Shown in pieces: positions 8,174 through 16,511 of a stretch of 64,000 bases of DNA. The DNA is taken from assembly GCA_046719715.1 (NCBI GenBank), contig JBDNCJ010000005.1, positions 1 to 64,000 of the forward strand. The letters run 5' to 3'. The notes under the pieces are model-generated. The model had not been told where the DNA came from. It made no database searches and saw only the letters and a list, made by a program, of their open reading frames with translations. Source of the DNA: JANWWM01 sp046719715. Lineage in GTDB: Bacteria > Bacteroidota > Chlorobiia > Chlorobiales > Thermochlorobacteraceae. Position 1 is the stretch's first letter. Every line of letters starts with the position of its first letter. The position numbers were made by a program, and so were the translations under genes.

Positions 8174-10129
8174 TTACACGTCCAAGCGGCGCACGTAGCG
8201 GGCGTTGGCTTCGATGAATTGACGGCGCGGCTCAACTTCATCGCCCATCAAGGTTGAAAAGACTTTATCGGCTTCGATGGCGTTGTCGATGCCGACTTGC
8301 AAGAGCGTTCTCGTTTCAGGATTCATCGTCGTTTCCCAAAGTTGTTCGGGGTTCATTTCGCCAAGCCCTTTGTAGCGTTGAATGACGATATTCTCCTTGC
8401 CTTTGGATTCAAAGCGTTTGACGGCTTCATCGCGCTCTTCTTCGTCCCACGCATACACATTTTCTTTGCCGCATTTGACGAGGTAGAGCGGCGGCTGGGC
8501 GATGAAGACTTTTCCTGCCTCGACGATGCCGCGCATATAGCGAAAGAAGAACGTGAGCAGGAGCGTGCGAATGTGCGAGCCGTCGACGTCGGCGTCGGTC
8601 ATGAGGATAATTTTTCCGTAGCGCAGTTTTTCGGTATCGAAATCGCCTTCGCCGATGCCGGTGCCGAGTGCGGTGATGATGGTTCGAATTTCATCGTTCT
8701 CGAGCATTTTGTTGAGGCGTGCTTTCTCGACGTTCAAAATTTTGCCTTTGAGCGGCAGAATGGCTTGGAAGCGTCGGTCGCGTCCTTGTTTGGCTGAGCC
8801 GCCGGCGCTGTCGCCTTCGACGATGTAGAGTTCGCACAGTTCGGGGTCGGAAATCGAGCAGTCAGCAAGTTTTCCCGGAAGTGAAAAGGAATCGAGGGCG
8901 GATTTACGGCGTGTGAGTTCTTTCGCTTTTCGAGCGGCTTCGCGAGCCTGTGCCGCGCCAATGGCTTTCTCGATGATGATTTTCGCCACGCCCGGATTTT
9001 GCTCGATAAATTCCGAGAGTTTTTCGTTGACCATCGTCTCGACAATCGTCTGCGTTTCGCTGTTGCCGAGTTTGGTTTTGGTTTGCCCTTCGAATTGCGG
9101 TTCAGGCACTTTGACGGAAACCACGGCGGTTAAGCCTTCGCGATAATCGTCGCCCGTCAGTTGCAAGTTCTTCGCCGATTTGAGCAGGTCGTTTTTCGCG
9201 GCGTAGTTGTTGAACGTGCGCGTGAGGGCTTTGCGGAATCCGGTGAGATGCGTGCCGCCTTCATGCGTGTTGATGTTATTGACGTAACTGAAGACGTTAT
9301 CTTGATACGAACTGTTGTATTGGAAGGCGATTTCGACGGCGGTGTTGTCTTTTTCACCTTCGATGAAGATGAGTTTTTTCGTAATCGCCATGCGATTGGC
9401 TTTTTTGTCGAGGTCGCTGACGAATTCGGCGATGCCGCCTTTGAAGTGAAATTCTTCGCGCTGTCCGTCGCGCTTATCCTCAATAATGATGGTGAGATTG
9501 CGATTGAGGTAAGCGAGTTCGCGCATGCGTTCCGCGAGCGTCTCAAACCGAAATTCGCGATTCTTGAAAATCTGCGGGTCGGGCATGAAGGTGGTGCGGG
9601 TGCCGGATTGTTTGGATTTGCCCGTCTCCTTTACGTCGGCGTTAGGAATGCCGCGCTCGTAGCGTTGAAAATAAACTTTGCCTTCGCGCTGCACTTCAAC
9701 TTCGCACCACTCCGAGAGCGCGTTCACGACGCTTGCGCCGACGCCGTGCAAGCCGCCCGAGACTTTGTATGAATTTTTGTCGAACTTTCCACCCGCGCCA
9801 ATCACCGTCATCACCAGTTCCAACGCCGATTTTCCCGTGTCTTTTTTAATTCCGACGGGAATACCACGCCCTCTATCTTGCACGGTGATTGAACCATCGG
9901 CATTGATTGAAACATAGATGTAATCGTTGTAGCCTGCCAACGCCTCGTCGACGGAGTTGTCGACAATTTCATAAACAAGGTGATGCAGTCCGCGAATCCC
10001 AACGTCGCCGATATACATCGCTGGACGCTTACGCACGTGTTCAATGCCGCTTAAAACTTGAATGTTTTCTGCGCCGTAGTCGACGGCTGGTGAAGCGTTT
10101 TTAACTTCTTTTGTGTCAATCAATTCCAT
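8174..10129 (-). CDS. gyrB: DNA gyrase subunit B
   Basis: 651 residues, the usual length for GyrB without insertions. The GHKL ATPase domain shows EIVDNSVDEA, QDRGRGIPVG and VSGGLHGVGASVVNALS. The transducer domain follows, then the TOPRIM domain with VEGDSAGGSAKQGRD and MTDADVDGSHIRTLLL, and the tail has QRYKGLGEMNPEQLWET. It supplies the ATPase and metal site of the gyrase that introduces negative supercoils. It is the most distal gene of the dnaA-side origin cluster. A Uma2 gene separates it from the DUF721 gene. Confidence 0.98.
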   Translation of the reverse strand: MELIDTKEVKNASPAVDYGAENIQVLSGIEHVRKRPAMYIGDVGIRGLHHLVYEIVDNSVDEALAGYNDYIYVSINADGSITVQDRGRGIPVGIKKDTGKSALELVMTVIGAGGKFDKNSYKVSGGLHGVGASVVNALSEWCEVEVQREGKVYFQRYERGIPNADVKETGKSKQSGTRTTFMPDPQIFKNREFRFETLAERMRELAYLNRNLTIIIEDKRDGQREEFHFKGGIAEFVSDLDKKANRMAITKKLIFIEGEKDNTAVEIAFQYNSSYQDNVFSYVNNINTHEGGTHLTGFRKALTRTFNNYAAKNDLLKSAKNLQLTGDDYREGLTAVVSVKVPEPQFEGQTKTKLGNSETQTIVETMVNEKLSEFIEQNPGVAKIIIEKAIGAAQAREAARKAKELTRRKSALDSFSLPGKLADCSISDPELCELYIVEGDSAGGSAKQGRDRRFQAILPLKGKILNVEKARLNKMLENDEIRTIITALGTGIGEGDFDTEKLRYGKIILMTDADVDGSHIRTLLLTFFFRYMRGIVEAGKVFIAQPPLYLVKCGKENVYAWDEEERDEAVKRFESKGKENIVIQRYKGLGEMNPEQLWETTMNPETRTLLQVGIDNAIEADKVFSTLMGDEVEPRRQFIEANARYVRRLDV

Positions 10130-10214
10130 TTGAAAACGAGGAAAAATTGTGGCTAAACTTGAAGCGGAATATACAATTCAAACCGCGTTTGAACTCAATG
10201 TGCCGCAAGAATTT

Positions 10215-10823
10215 TTAAGACTTCGTCGACGAGAGCTCGACGTCGCGATAGATTTCAGCAAGCCTTAATTCAAGCCCGTGCGTCGGCAGGTAGATGGTTT
10301 CTTCTGCTTTCGTGTAGGAGCGCGTGAGCCAGTCGCCTTCTTGGGTGCGCTTGAAGTGCATCACCAACCTTGACTCCGAATCGACCAGAAGCACATCGGT
10401 TAAGGTTTCAATTGCACGGTAGAATTTGAGTTTGGATAAGATTTCGCGGCTGGTATTGGATTTTGATAAGACTTCAAACACAACGCTCGGATTAAGCAAG
10501 GTTTTCGGCGTCGTATCTGCAAGTTCAGGCGTGCCGCAGACAAGCACGACATCGGGATAAAAATATCCCCATTCATCTTCTTCCTTGCAATAATTTCCTA
10601 CGCGCTGGTCGCTGGTAAGCACGCGACACTTTTTGTTCTTTCTGATGATTTCGTTTCTCAATTCACCGATGATATTGGCGCAAATTGAATTGTGCGCAAG
10701 TTCCGCCCCCGCCATTGCAATAATTTCTCCTCCAAAAAATTCATGCTTGACGTCTTGCTCTGCCTTTTCCAAGGCGAAGTAATCCTCCTTCGTGAGTCGC
10801 CGTTCCAAAACTTTTAGTTCCAT
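10215..10823 (-). CDS. Uma2/DUF820-family putative endonuclease
   Basis: 202 residues. DUF820 signatures: an N-terminal LTKEDYFALEK, then KHEFFGGEIIAMAG, NIIGELRN, YFYPDVVLVCG, NPSVVFEVLS and REILSKLKFYRAI. The Asp of YPDVVLV and the E-x-L of FEVLS form the PD-(D/E)xK-like core. The biological role of the family is not established. It starts five bases after the DUF721 gene stops and so appears to be in the recF-side operon. A second, less similar member is at 18303-18845 on the other side of the origin. Confidence 0.8.
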   Translation of the reverse strand: MELKVLERRLTKEDYFALEKAEQDVKHEFFGGEIIAMAGAELAHNSICANIIGELRNEIIRKNKKCRVLTSDQRVGNYCKEEDEWGYFYPDVVLVCGTPELADTTPKTLLNPSVVFEVLSKSNTSREILSKLKFYRAIETLTDVLLVDSESRLVMHFKRTQEGDWLTRSYTKAEETIYLPTHGLELRLAEIYRDVELSSTKS

Positions 10824-10828
10824 AGCCT

Positions 10829-11122
10829 TTACTTGAAGATGATGTCTTTGACGAATTCTTTGCCGAGCCGCTTGTTCATTTCTTCAATGATGCCCGCCTT
10901 TTTGAACATCAGTTCGTTGCGCCATGCGGCGTTTTTGACTTTCACGTAGAGCAAGCCGCGCTCGATTTTCTCGACTTGGGAGACTTTGGTAATGTAAGTG
11001 CCGGCGACTTCCGCCCACAGTTTCATCGTGCGAAATTCTTCCGTCGCGCTCTCGAAGTTGAGCTGTTTGTAAAGCGCATCAAAAACGGTGTGAAGTTTAT
11101 CCGGCGGTCGTGTATAAGCCAT
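10829..11122 (-). CDS. DUF721 protein (DciA-like)
   Basis: 97 residues from the ATG at 11120-11122. A TTG at 11129-11131 overlaps the recF stop. The DUF721 pattern is visible: LWAEVAGTYITKVSQVEKIERGLLYVKVKNAAWRNEL (quoted in part: VAGTYITKVSQVE, LLYVKVKNAAWRNEL), ending with KRLG-FVKDIIFK. Some DUF721 proteins (DciA) load or operate the replicative helicase in bacteria lacking DnaC/DnaI. Its position directly after recF in a replication cluster fits that role, but the function here is inferred from the family. Confidence 0.82.
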   Translation of the reverse strand: MAYTRPPDKLHTVFDALYKQLNFESATEEFRTMKLWAEVAGTYITKVSQVEKIERGLLYVKVKNAAWRNELMFKKAGIIEEMNKRLGKEFVKDIIFK

Positions 11123-11127
11123 TGCGT

Positions 11128-12225
11128 TCAACGGGAATGTTCGATTAAAATTTGTGTGATACCATCAAATTCTTTTTTCTCGGTGGTGGTAAGGACCGAT
11201 TGCCCCATGGATTTAAGCAACTCGATAAGGTCGGCGGCGCGGCTTCGGTCGAGTTCGCTGAACACATCGTCCAAAAGAAAAATCGGTTTTTCGTTCAAGA
11301 TACTTTGAATATAAAAATGTTGGGCAAGTTTAAGGCAGATGACGAAGGTTTTTTGCTGACCTTGTGAGGCAAATTTTTTTACAGACATGTCGTTGATGAA
11401 GAAACTCAAATCGTCGCGATGCGTGCCGAACAGGGTTACGCCACGTCGGATTTCTTCCTCTTCAAGTTGTGCTAATTTCAGGCGTACTTCCGATAAAATT
11501 TCTTCCTTTGTTGCCTTGTCGCTAATCTTGACGTCGCTGTCGTAGTACAAGGTCGGTGTTTCATCAAACGAGTGAAAGAGCCGATAGGCTTTAAGAAGTT
11601 CTTCGGAAAATTCCTTAACGAATTTTAATCGTCGGAACATGATGGCGGCGACGAGCGCGGCGAAGCTTTCGGTCCAAACCGTGAGCAGTTCGGGGTTTGC
11701 CTTGTCGCGAGAGAGTTTCATTTCGCCGAGCAATCGATTTCGCTGACTGAGCAATCGTCGATACGCGAGCAAATCTTCTAAATACGCTTTATTGGTTTGT
11801 GAAATTGAGGAATCTAAAAAGCGTCGGCGTTCTTGCGGAGCACCTTGAACGAGCGCAATATCAAATGGCGAAAGCGAGACGCATGGAAACTCTCCAACAA
11901 TTTTCGAGAACGACTCGAGCGGCGAACGATTGACGAAAACCGTCTTACCTTCTTCGTTGGAAAAATAAACCCTCACAGATGCGTCGACGCCTCTATCGTT
12001 TTGCCAAACAGCATCAATCTCAAAGTGATTCGTGCCGAACTTTAAGCATTCCGAATCGGCGGCGTTGAGAAAACTTTTGGTGAGTGCGGCGTAGTGAATG
12101 GCTTCAAGAAAGTTCGTTTTGCCCGCGCCGTTTCGTCCATAAAAGATATTCACGCCGTCGCCGAGCGAGAACTTTGCATCAGCATGACGGCGGAAATTTT
12201 GAATATGAAGCGTGAGGAGTTTCAA
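11128..12225 (-). CDS. recF: DNA replication/repair protein RecF
   Basis: 365 residues, standard for RecF. SMC-like ABC ATPase: Walker A GRNGAGKTNFLEAIHYA near residue 31, the RecF-typical RRRFLDSSISQ near residue 122, signature-like FASQGQQKTFVICLKLA, and Walker B IFLLDDVFSELD near the end. RecF helps load RecA at single-strand gaps. It lies three bases downstream of dnaN, with the DUF721 gene after it. Confidence 0.96.
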   Translation of the reverse strand: MKLLTLHIQNFRRHADAKFSLGDGVNIFYGRNGAGKTNFLEAIHYAALTKSFLNAADSECLKFGTNHFEIDAVWQNDRGVDASVRVYFSNEEGKTVFVNRSPLESFSKIVGEFPCVSLSPFDIALVQGAPQERRRFLDSSISQTNKAYLEDLLAYRRLLSQRNRLLGEMKLSRDKANPELLTVWTESFAALVAAIMFRRLKFVKEFSEELLKAYRLFHSFDETPTLYYDSDVKISDKATKEEILSEVRLKLAQLEEEEIRRGVTLFGTHRDDLSFFINDMSVKKFASQGQQKTFVICLKLAQHFYIQSILNEKPIFLLDDVFSELDRSRAADLIELLKSMGQSVLTTTEKKEFDGITQILIEHSR

Positions 12226-12228
12226 GCG

Positions 12229-13359
12229 TTACACATTGATTCTTACAGGCATGACGAGCATCAAGAGGTTGTTGTTCTTTTCATCGTTGTGCGGTTTGAT
12301 AATCGTGGCGCGCGTCGGCGTGCTGAGCTCGAGCTTCACTTCTTCGGCTTCAACGTGTGAAAGCGCGTCTTCGATAAACTTCGCATTGAATCCGATAAGC
12401 AAATTTTCGTTTTTGAAATCGCATGGAAGCGATTCTTCCGCCGCAGAGCCTTCGTCGGCGTTTTCCGCTGAAATTCGGATTTCTTTGGGTTCAATCTGAA
12501 AGCGCACGTCGCCGCGCGAAGAAAAACGCGCCACCCGCTTGACGGCACCCAACATATTGGCGCGGTTGATAATCATTTGCTTGTCGTTTTCAAGCGGAAT
12601 GACCGCTTCATAATTTGGATAGTTTTCCGTAATCAATCCTGCAACAATTCTCGTTGTGCCGACGACGAACTGCACTTTGCCTTCTTTCGTGCTGATGGAC
12701 ACCTTCACATCGTCGTTGCCTGACAGCGACTTCTGAACGATGGAAAGCACGCGCGCGGCAACAATCGCCTTCACTTTATCGGTTGCCGTTGTTTCGAGCG
12801 GTTTGATGAGCCGCACGAGCCGATGCCCGTCGGTGCTGACAGCACGCAGTTCATTCGGCTGAATTTCAAAGAGCACGCCCATCATAGCCGGACGCATGGA
12901 ATCCGTGCTTGCCGCAAAGAGCGTTGTGTCCGCGATTTTCTTCAATTCATTTCCTGCAATCGTAAATTCCACATCGAAGTCGCCGACTTTTTCTTCCTTT
13001 TCACCTTTTGAGATACTGCCCGCAATTCGATACGAGCCTCTATCGGTCTTAATTGAAAAACTCACTTCCCCTTCGCCGTCCTTTTTCTCGGTTTTGAACT
13101 CGGCGACGGCGTCATACATGTTCCTCAAAATATCTTGCAACCGCTTCGCGCTCAAGGCCACCGTGCCTTTATCTCCCGACTCCACCGCAACGGAAGTCGT
13201 AAATGACACATCTCCGTCCGTCGCAAAAAGCGAGAGCACTTTCTTTTCAAGCGTCAGGACAATCGATTCGTAGCGAAAGTCGGTGGCTTTGGGAGGCAAG
13301 GCGAGAACGGCGTTACTTACGGCTTCGGAGAGCGGTTTAATCGAGGAAGTGAATTTCAT
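12229..13359 (-). CDS. dnaN: DNA polymerase III sliding clamp, beta subunit
   Basis: 376 residues with the three-fold clamp organisation. Recognisable stretches are FATDGDVSF in domain 1, VLFEIQPNELRAVSTDGHRLVRL in the middle (partly quoted: AVSTDGHRLVRL), ENYPNYEAVIP in domain 3, and the C-terminal MLVMPVRI, which is the usual ending before the hydrophobic binding pocket residues. It encircles DNA and holds polymerase III. It is transcribed away from dnaA across a 279-base spacer, and recF follows immediately. Confidence 0.96.
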   Translation of the reverse strand: MKFTSSIKPLSEAVSNAVLALPPKATDFRYESIVLTLEKKVLSLFATDGDVSFTTSVAVESGDKGTVALSAKRLQDILRNMYDAVAEFKTEKKDGEGEVSFSIKTDRGSYRIAGSISKGEKEEKVGDFDVEFTIAGNELKKIADTTLFAASTDSMRPAMMGVLFEIQPNELRAVSTDGHRLVRLIKPLETTATDKVKAIVAARVLSIVQKSLSGNDDVKVSISTKEGKVQFVVGTTRIVAGLITENYPNYEAVIPLENDKQMIINRANMLGAVKRVARFSSRGDVRFQIEPKEIRISAENADEGSAAEESLPCDFKNENLLIGFNAKFIEDALSHVEAEEVKLELSTPTRATIIKPHNDEKNNNLLMLVMPVRINV

Positions 13360-13638
13360 TCGGCGATATTACGTTTTGAGTTTTGAAAAATTGCTTAATT
13401 ATGAAATACGTCATGACGACGTGAATATCTTGATAACTTTTTTCCGTCTTTGTAAGTGCTGATAAAACAAGACTTTACGAGAATGACTTTTCTTAATCCC
13501 ACGTGGAAAAAACGTGAAGGACATATCGCTTTATTCACGTTGATGAGCACTCTGTGAGAATTTAGCACATTAGGCACATTTCTTCAACAACCTTTTCAAG
13601 GCTTTTCCACATCGTTCTCCACGTCGTTGATAAAAAAA
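13360..13638. promoter_or_regulatory. dnaA-dnaN spacer with DnaA-box-like sites
   Basis: An AT-rich 279-base gap between the dnaA stop and the dnaN start. TTATTCACG (13531-13539) and TTTTCCACA (13603-13611) each differ by one base from the TTATnCACA DnaA box. CCACGTGGAAAA lies near 13500. It must contain the dnaN promoter if dnaN is not only read from dnaA. The boxes suggest DnaA-responsive expression or a second part of the origin. No RNA gene or ORF with recognisable content was seen. Confidence 0.45.
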
Positions 13639-15081
13639 TCAAAGTGCCATAATTTCAAGGCGTTTCTTCAACTCCTCGACGTCTTTTCGAATTTCAGGCG
13701 ATTCATTTTGCCCCTTCTCAATCGTATTGACGGCATGAATGACGGTGCTGTGGTCGCGTCCGCCAAAGTGCAAGCCGATGGTTTTGAAAGAAGAATTGGT
13801 CAAGGTTTTGCCAAGAAACATCGCTAATTGACGCGCTTGTGCGAGTTCTTGTTTGCGCGATTTGCCTTTAAGGTCGTTGGGAGAAAGTTTGTAGTAATCG
13901 CAAACGACTTTTTCAATCATTTCAAGCGTGATGTTAATGGTGCGGTCGCGAATGATGTCTTTCAAAACGGTTTTCGTGAGCGAGAGGTCTATCTCGCGTC
14001 CGTGAAGCGAGGCGGTCGCCATCAGTTTAATCAAGCACCCCTCGAGCTCGCGAATGTTGCTGACGACGTTAGTGGCGATAAATTGAATGACGTCGGTGGA
14101 AAGCGACGTGCCATTGTCTTCCATTTTCTTTTGAAGAATGGCAAGGCGTGTTTCGTAGTCGGGCACTTGGAGGTCGGCGGAAAGTCCCCACGCAAAGCGC
14201 GAGAGCAGACGTTCTTCCAATCCGCGTAGTTCCTTGATGGGGCGGTCGCAAGTCAGCACAATTTGCTTGTTGGCTTGGTGAAGTGTGTTGAAGATGTGAA
14301 AGACTTCCTCTTGCGTTTTTTCTTTATCGGCGAAAAACTGAATGTCATCGATGATGAGTAAGTCAACATTGCGATAGAAGGCGGAAAACTCGCTGCGTCG
14401 GTTGGTTTGAATGGCGTTGATGAAATCAAGCGTGAACTTTTCACACGAGACATAGAGAATCATTTCGGCTTTTTGGCGAGCGCGTACGGCGTTTCCAATG
14501 GCTTGCGCAAGGTGCGTTTTGCCCAGACCCACGCCGCCGTAAAGCACAAGAGGATTGAATGTATTTTTGCCCGGCGTTTCCGAAATTGATTTCGCCGCCG
14601 CAAAAGCCAGTGCGTTGCAGTCGCCTTTGATAAAACTTTCAAACACATACTTCGGATTCAAGTAACTTTCGTAGCGTTGGACGTTGGATTTGTAAAAGTC
14701 AAACGCAACCCGCGACGTCTTTACCTCACGCACGGGGGGTTGCTCAACGGGCTGTTGCGGAAGTTTTACCGTAACCGGCTCAACGGGCGACTGCTGAACG
14801 ACAACCGAGTAAGTGAGCTTGGCATTTCTTCCGATAACATCGATAATCGTGCGCTTCAAAAGCGTGTAGTAATTCTCCTCTATCCATTCATAAAAAAACT
14901 GACTCGGCACTTGAATCGTAATTTCCTCGCCCACTAACTTCAATGGCACGATTGGCTCAAACCACGTCTTGAAACTTTGCTGATTGTTGATGTTATCTCG
15001 AATAATGTCAAGACACTTTTTCCATGCCGTTTGGGCGGCGAGTTTTTCCGTGTTGTCGGCTGATTGGCTTTCAAGAGACAT
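13639..15081 (-). CDS. dnaA: chromosomal replication initiator DnaA
   Basis: 480 residues from the ATG at 15079-15081 (MSLESQSADN). The longer open frame adds 21 residues unlike any DnaA. Domain I shows WKKCLDIIRDNI and FKTWFEPI, then a Pro/Val-rich linker. The AAA+ domain has Walker A GGVGLGKTHLAQAIGN and Walker B LLIIDDIQFF, with RLLSRFAWGLSADLQ (arginine-finger region). Domain IV carries the DnaA-box-recognition signature FGGRDHSTVIHAV. It initiates replication by binding the boxes listed for the adjacent origin. Confidence 0.97.
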   Translation of the reverse strand: MSLESQSADNTEKLAAQTAWKKCLDIIRDNINNQQSFKTWFEPIVPLKLVGEEITIQVPSQFFYEWIEENYYTLLKRTIIDVIGRNAKLTYSVVVQQSPVEPVTVKLPQQPVEQPPVREVKTSRVAFDFYKSNVQRYESYLNPKYVFESFIKGDCNALAFAAAKSISETPGKNTFNPLVLYGGVGLGKTHLAQAIGNAVRARQKAEMILYVSCEKFTLDFINAIQTNRRSEFSAFYRNVDLLIIDDIQFFADKEKTQEEVFHIFNTLHQANKQIVLTCDRPIKELRGLEERLLSRFAWGLSADLQVPDYETRLAILQKKMEDNGTSLSTDVIQFIATNVVSNIRELEGCLIKLMATASLHGREIDLSLTKTVLKDIIRDRTINITLEMIEKVVCDYYKLSPNDLKGKSRKQELAQARQLAMFLGKTLTNSSFKTIGLHFGGRDHSTVIHAVNTIEKGQNESPEIRKDVEELKKRLEIMAL

Positions 15082-15586
15082 AACCCAATGGCTTGAATGA
15101 ATGGTAAGTAAATTTATCCACGTTGGAAAAGGTATTATCAACAATCCATTTTCACATTGTCGGGCAAATCGGACGGAAGTTCATCGGACTTCCTTCCTTA
15201 AAAAATAAAAACTAATCTTTATTCACAAGTAGCCTAAACCACTAAATATCTATTTTCTCGTAGCTTAACAAAGATTTTTAAAAATTATCCACGTGTTTGA
15301 AAAATAACGCTTAAAGTCATTATCGTTTTTGGCTTGAAGAGAGATGTATTCTTCACAATTTATCCACAGGTGTTGAAATTGGGATTTCTCCAAAAAACGC
15401 TCTCGTGAAAATACCTGAACCCCTGACCAAAGACGAAAATTTTTGAGAATTGCTATTCAAGATGATTCAGTATCGAGAAAAAGGGCGCAATAATACGAGA
15501 AAGCGGGTAACGTAAAAAGTTGTTTTTGAAGAACGGAACGTATATCTTTGCGCTCTTTTCACAAAATTTGAAAACTTGCATAACTC
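15082..15586. other. putative chromosomal origin of replication (oriC)
   Basis: A 505-base non-coding, AT-rich region between divergent dnaA and rpmH. Four DnaA boxes lie in the same orientation: TTATCCACG (15114-15122), TTATTCACA (15219-15227), TTATCCACG (15285-15293) and TTATCCACA (15360-15368). Two match TTATnCACA exactly and two differ in the last base. AT-rich runs near 15195-15290 could serve as the unwinding element. Gene orientation flips here (dnaA-dnaN-recF left; rpmH-rnpA-yidD-yidC right), as at many bacterial origins. The rpmH promoter is at the right edge. Confidence 0.8.
15520..15550 (+). promoter_or_regulatory. rpmH promoter (Bacteroidota-type)
   Basis: TTGTTT at 15520-15525, a 17-base spacer, then TATCTTTG at 15543-15550, matching the TAnnTTTG -7 element of Bacteroidota sigma-A promoters. 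It leaves a leader of about 30 bases before the rpmH ATG at 15587. Confidence 0.6.
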
Positions 15587-15751
15587 ATGAAACGCACTTT
15601 CCAGCCATCAAACCGCAAACGACGCAATAAACACGGGTTCAGAGAGCGCATGGCGACCAAAAACGGGCGCAAAGTCTTGGCGGCACGCCGTAAAAAAGGA
15701 CGCTACAAACTCACCGTCAGCGACGAGCCGCGCAAAAGCGTAAAAGGCTAA
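15587..15751 (+). CDS. rpmH: 50S ribosomal protein L34
   Basis: A 54-residue gene beginning MKRTFQPSNRKRRNKHGF, followed by RERMATKNGRKVLAARRKKGR, the near-universal L34 sequence (each part quoted separately), and a short extra C-terminal tail (KLTVSDEPRKSVKG). It encodes a basic protein of the large ribosomal subunit. It is the first gene on the rightward side of the origin, with rnpA 41 bases downstream, in the classic rpmH-rnpA-yidD-yidC order. Confidence 0.97.
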   Translation: MKRTFQPSNRKRRNKHGFRERMATKNGRKVLAARRKKGRYKLTVSDEPRKSVKG

Positions 15752-15792
15752 TGCGAAGCGTGAATGGTTAATGCGGAAAATCACCGCCGCAC

Positions 15793-16212
15793 ATGCAATC
15801 GCGAGCCACACTGAAAAAATGTGAAATCCTGCGGCTCAAAAACGACATAGACGAATTATTCAAAGAGGGGAAGTCTGTCAAAGTGCTTCCCCTCAAAATT
15901 CTGTATCAGGTGCCGCCGCCCAACAGAGCGAAGACGGAAGCGACAAAACTGCAAATACAAGTCATGTTCGTTGTCAGCAAGCGGACCTTGAAAAGCGCGG
16001 CGAGACGCAATCGAGTCAAACGCTGTATGCGCGAAGCCTACAGGAACTTAAAATCCGAAATCGGCTCAACGCTCTCACAAAAATGCCCATCGGTTCGACA
16101 GTTGCGACTTGCCTTCCTGTTTCAATCTGCACAATACGAAATCGTCAATACCAAGCAGATGAAAATGGTGTTGAGAAAAGGAATTGAAAAAATTATCACA
16201 CGATTGAAGTAA
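15793..16212 (+). CDS. rnpA: ribonuclease P protein component
   Basis: 139 residues. The family signature is KSAARRNRVKRCMREAYR near residues 70-87, with VVSKRTLKSA just before. This RNR motif binds the RNase P RNA. The protein assists that ribozyme in removing tRNA 5' leaders. Start chosen at the ATG at 15793; the upstream ATGs at 15751 and 15771 are in other frames. An extra loop (SEIGSTLSQKCPSVRQ) before the C-terminal helix makes it slightly longer than usual. Its position between rpmH and yidD supports the call. Confidence 0.93.
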   Translation: MQSRATLKKCEILRLKNDIDELFKEGKSVKVLPLKILYQVPPPNRAKTEATKLQIQVMFVVSKRTLKSAARRNRVKRCMREAYRNLKSEIGSTLSQKCPSVRQLRLAFLFQSAQYEIVNTKQMKMVLRKGIEKIITRLK

Positions 16213-16235
16213 GGGCTTGAACTCAAATTGAAACT

Positions 16236-16511
16236 ATGAACACGCAGCTCCATTGGTTTTGGAAACTTCTCAATGCGATTCCGATTACGCTGATTCGCTT
16301 CTACCAACTGACGCTCTCCCCGTATTTTGGTGGCTCCTGCCGATTCCACCCCACGTGTTCCAACTACGGGCTTGAAGCCTTCAAAACGCATAACTTCTTT
16401 ACAGCGTTAGGGCTGACGGTTTGGCGCATCTTGCGTTGTAATCCTTTTGTAAAAGGCGGGCACGACCCTGTGCCGCAACAAAACTCAAACACAACTTCAA
16501 ATCATGGATAG
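16236..16511 (+). CDS. yidD: membrane protein insertion efficiency factor YidD
   Basis: 91 residues with the YidD core: IRFYQLTLSPYFGGSCRFHPTC (in part: YQLTLSP, CRFHPTCSNYGLEAF), then GLTVWRILRCNPF-KGGHDPVP. The cysteines and the RFHPTCS motif define the family. It is a small inner-membrane-associated protein that helps YidC-dependent insertion. Its last eight bases overlap the start of yidC, which indicates coupled translation. Confidence 0.95.
   Translation: MNTQLHWFWKLLNAIPITLIRFYQLTLSPYFGGSCRFHPTCSNYGLEAFKTHNFFTALGLTVWRILRCNPFVKGGHDPVPQQNSNTTSNHG

Noticed and set aside
8734..9772. Long open frames on both strands inside gyrB
   Set aside because: Shadows of a long, GC-moderate conserved gene with strong codon bias; no recognisable protein.
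10149..10268. A 39-residue plus-strand frame between gyrB and the Uma2 gene
   Set aside because: GTG start with no support, and its second half is antisense to the Uma2 3' end; composition alone is not evidence.
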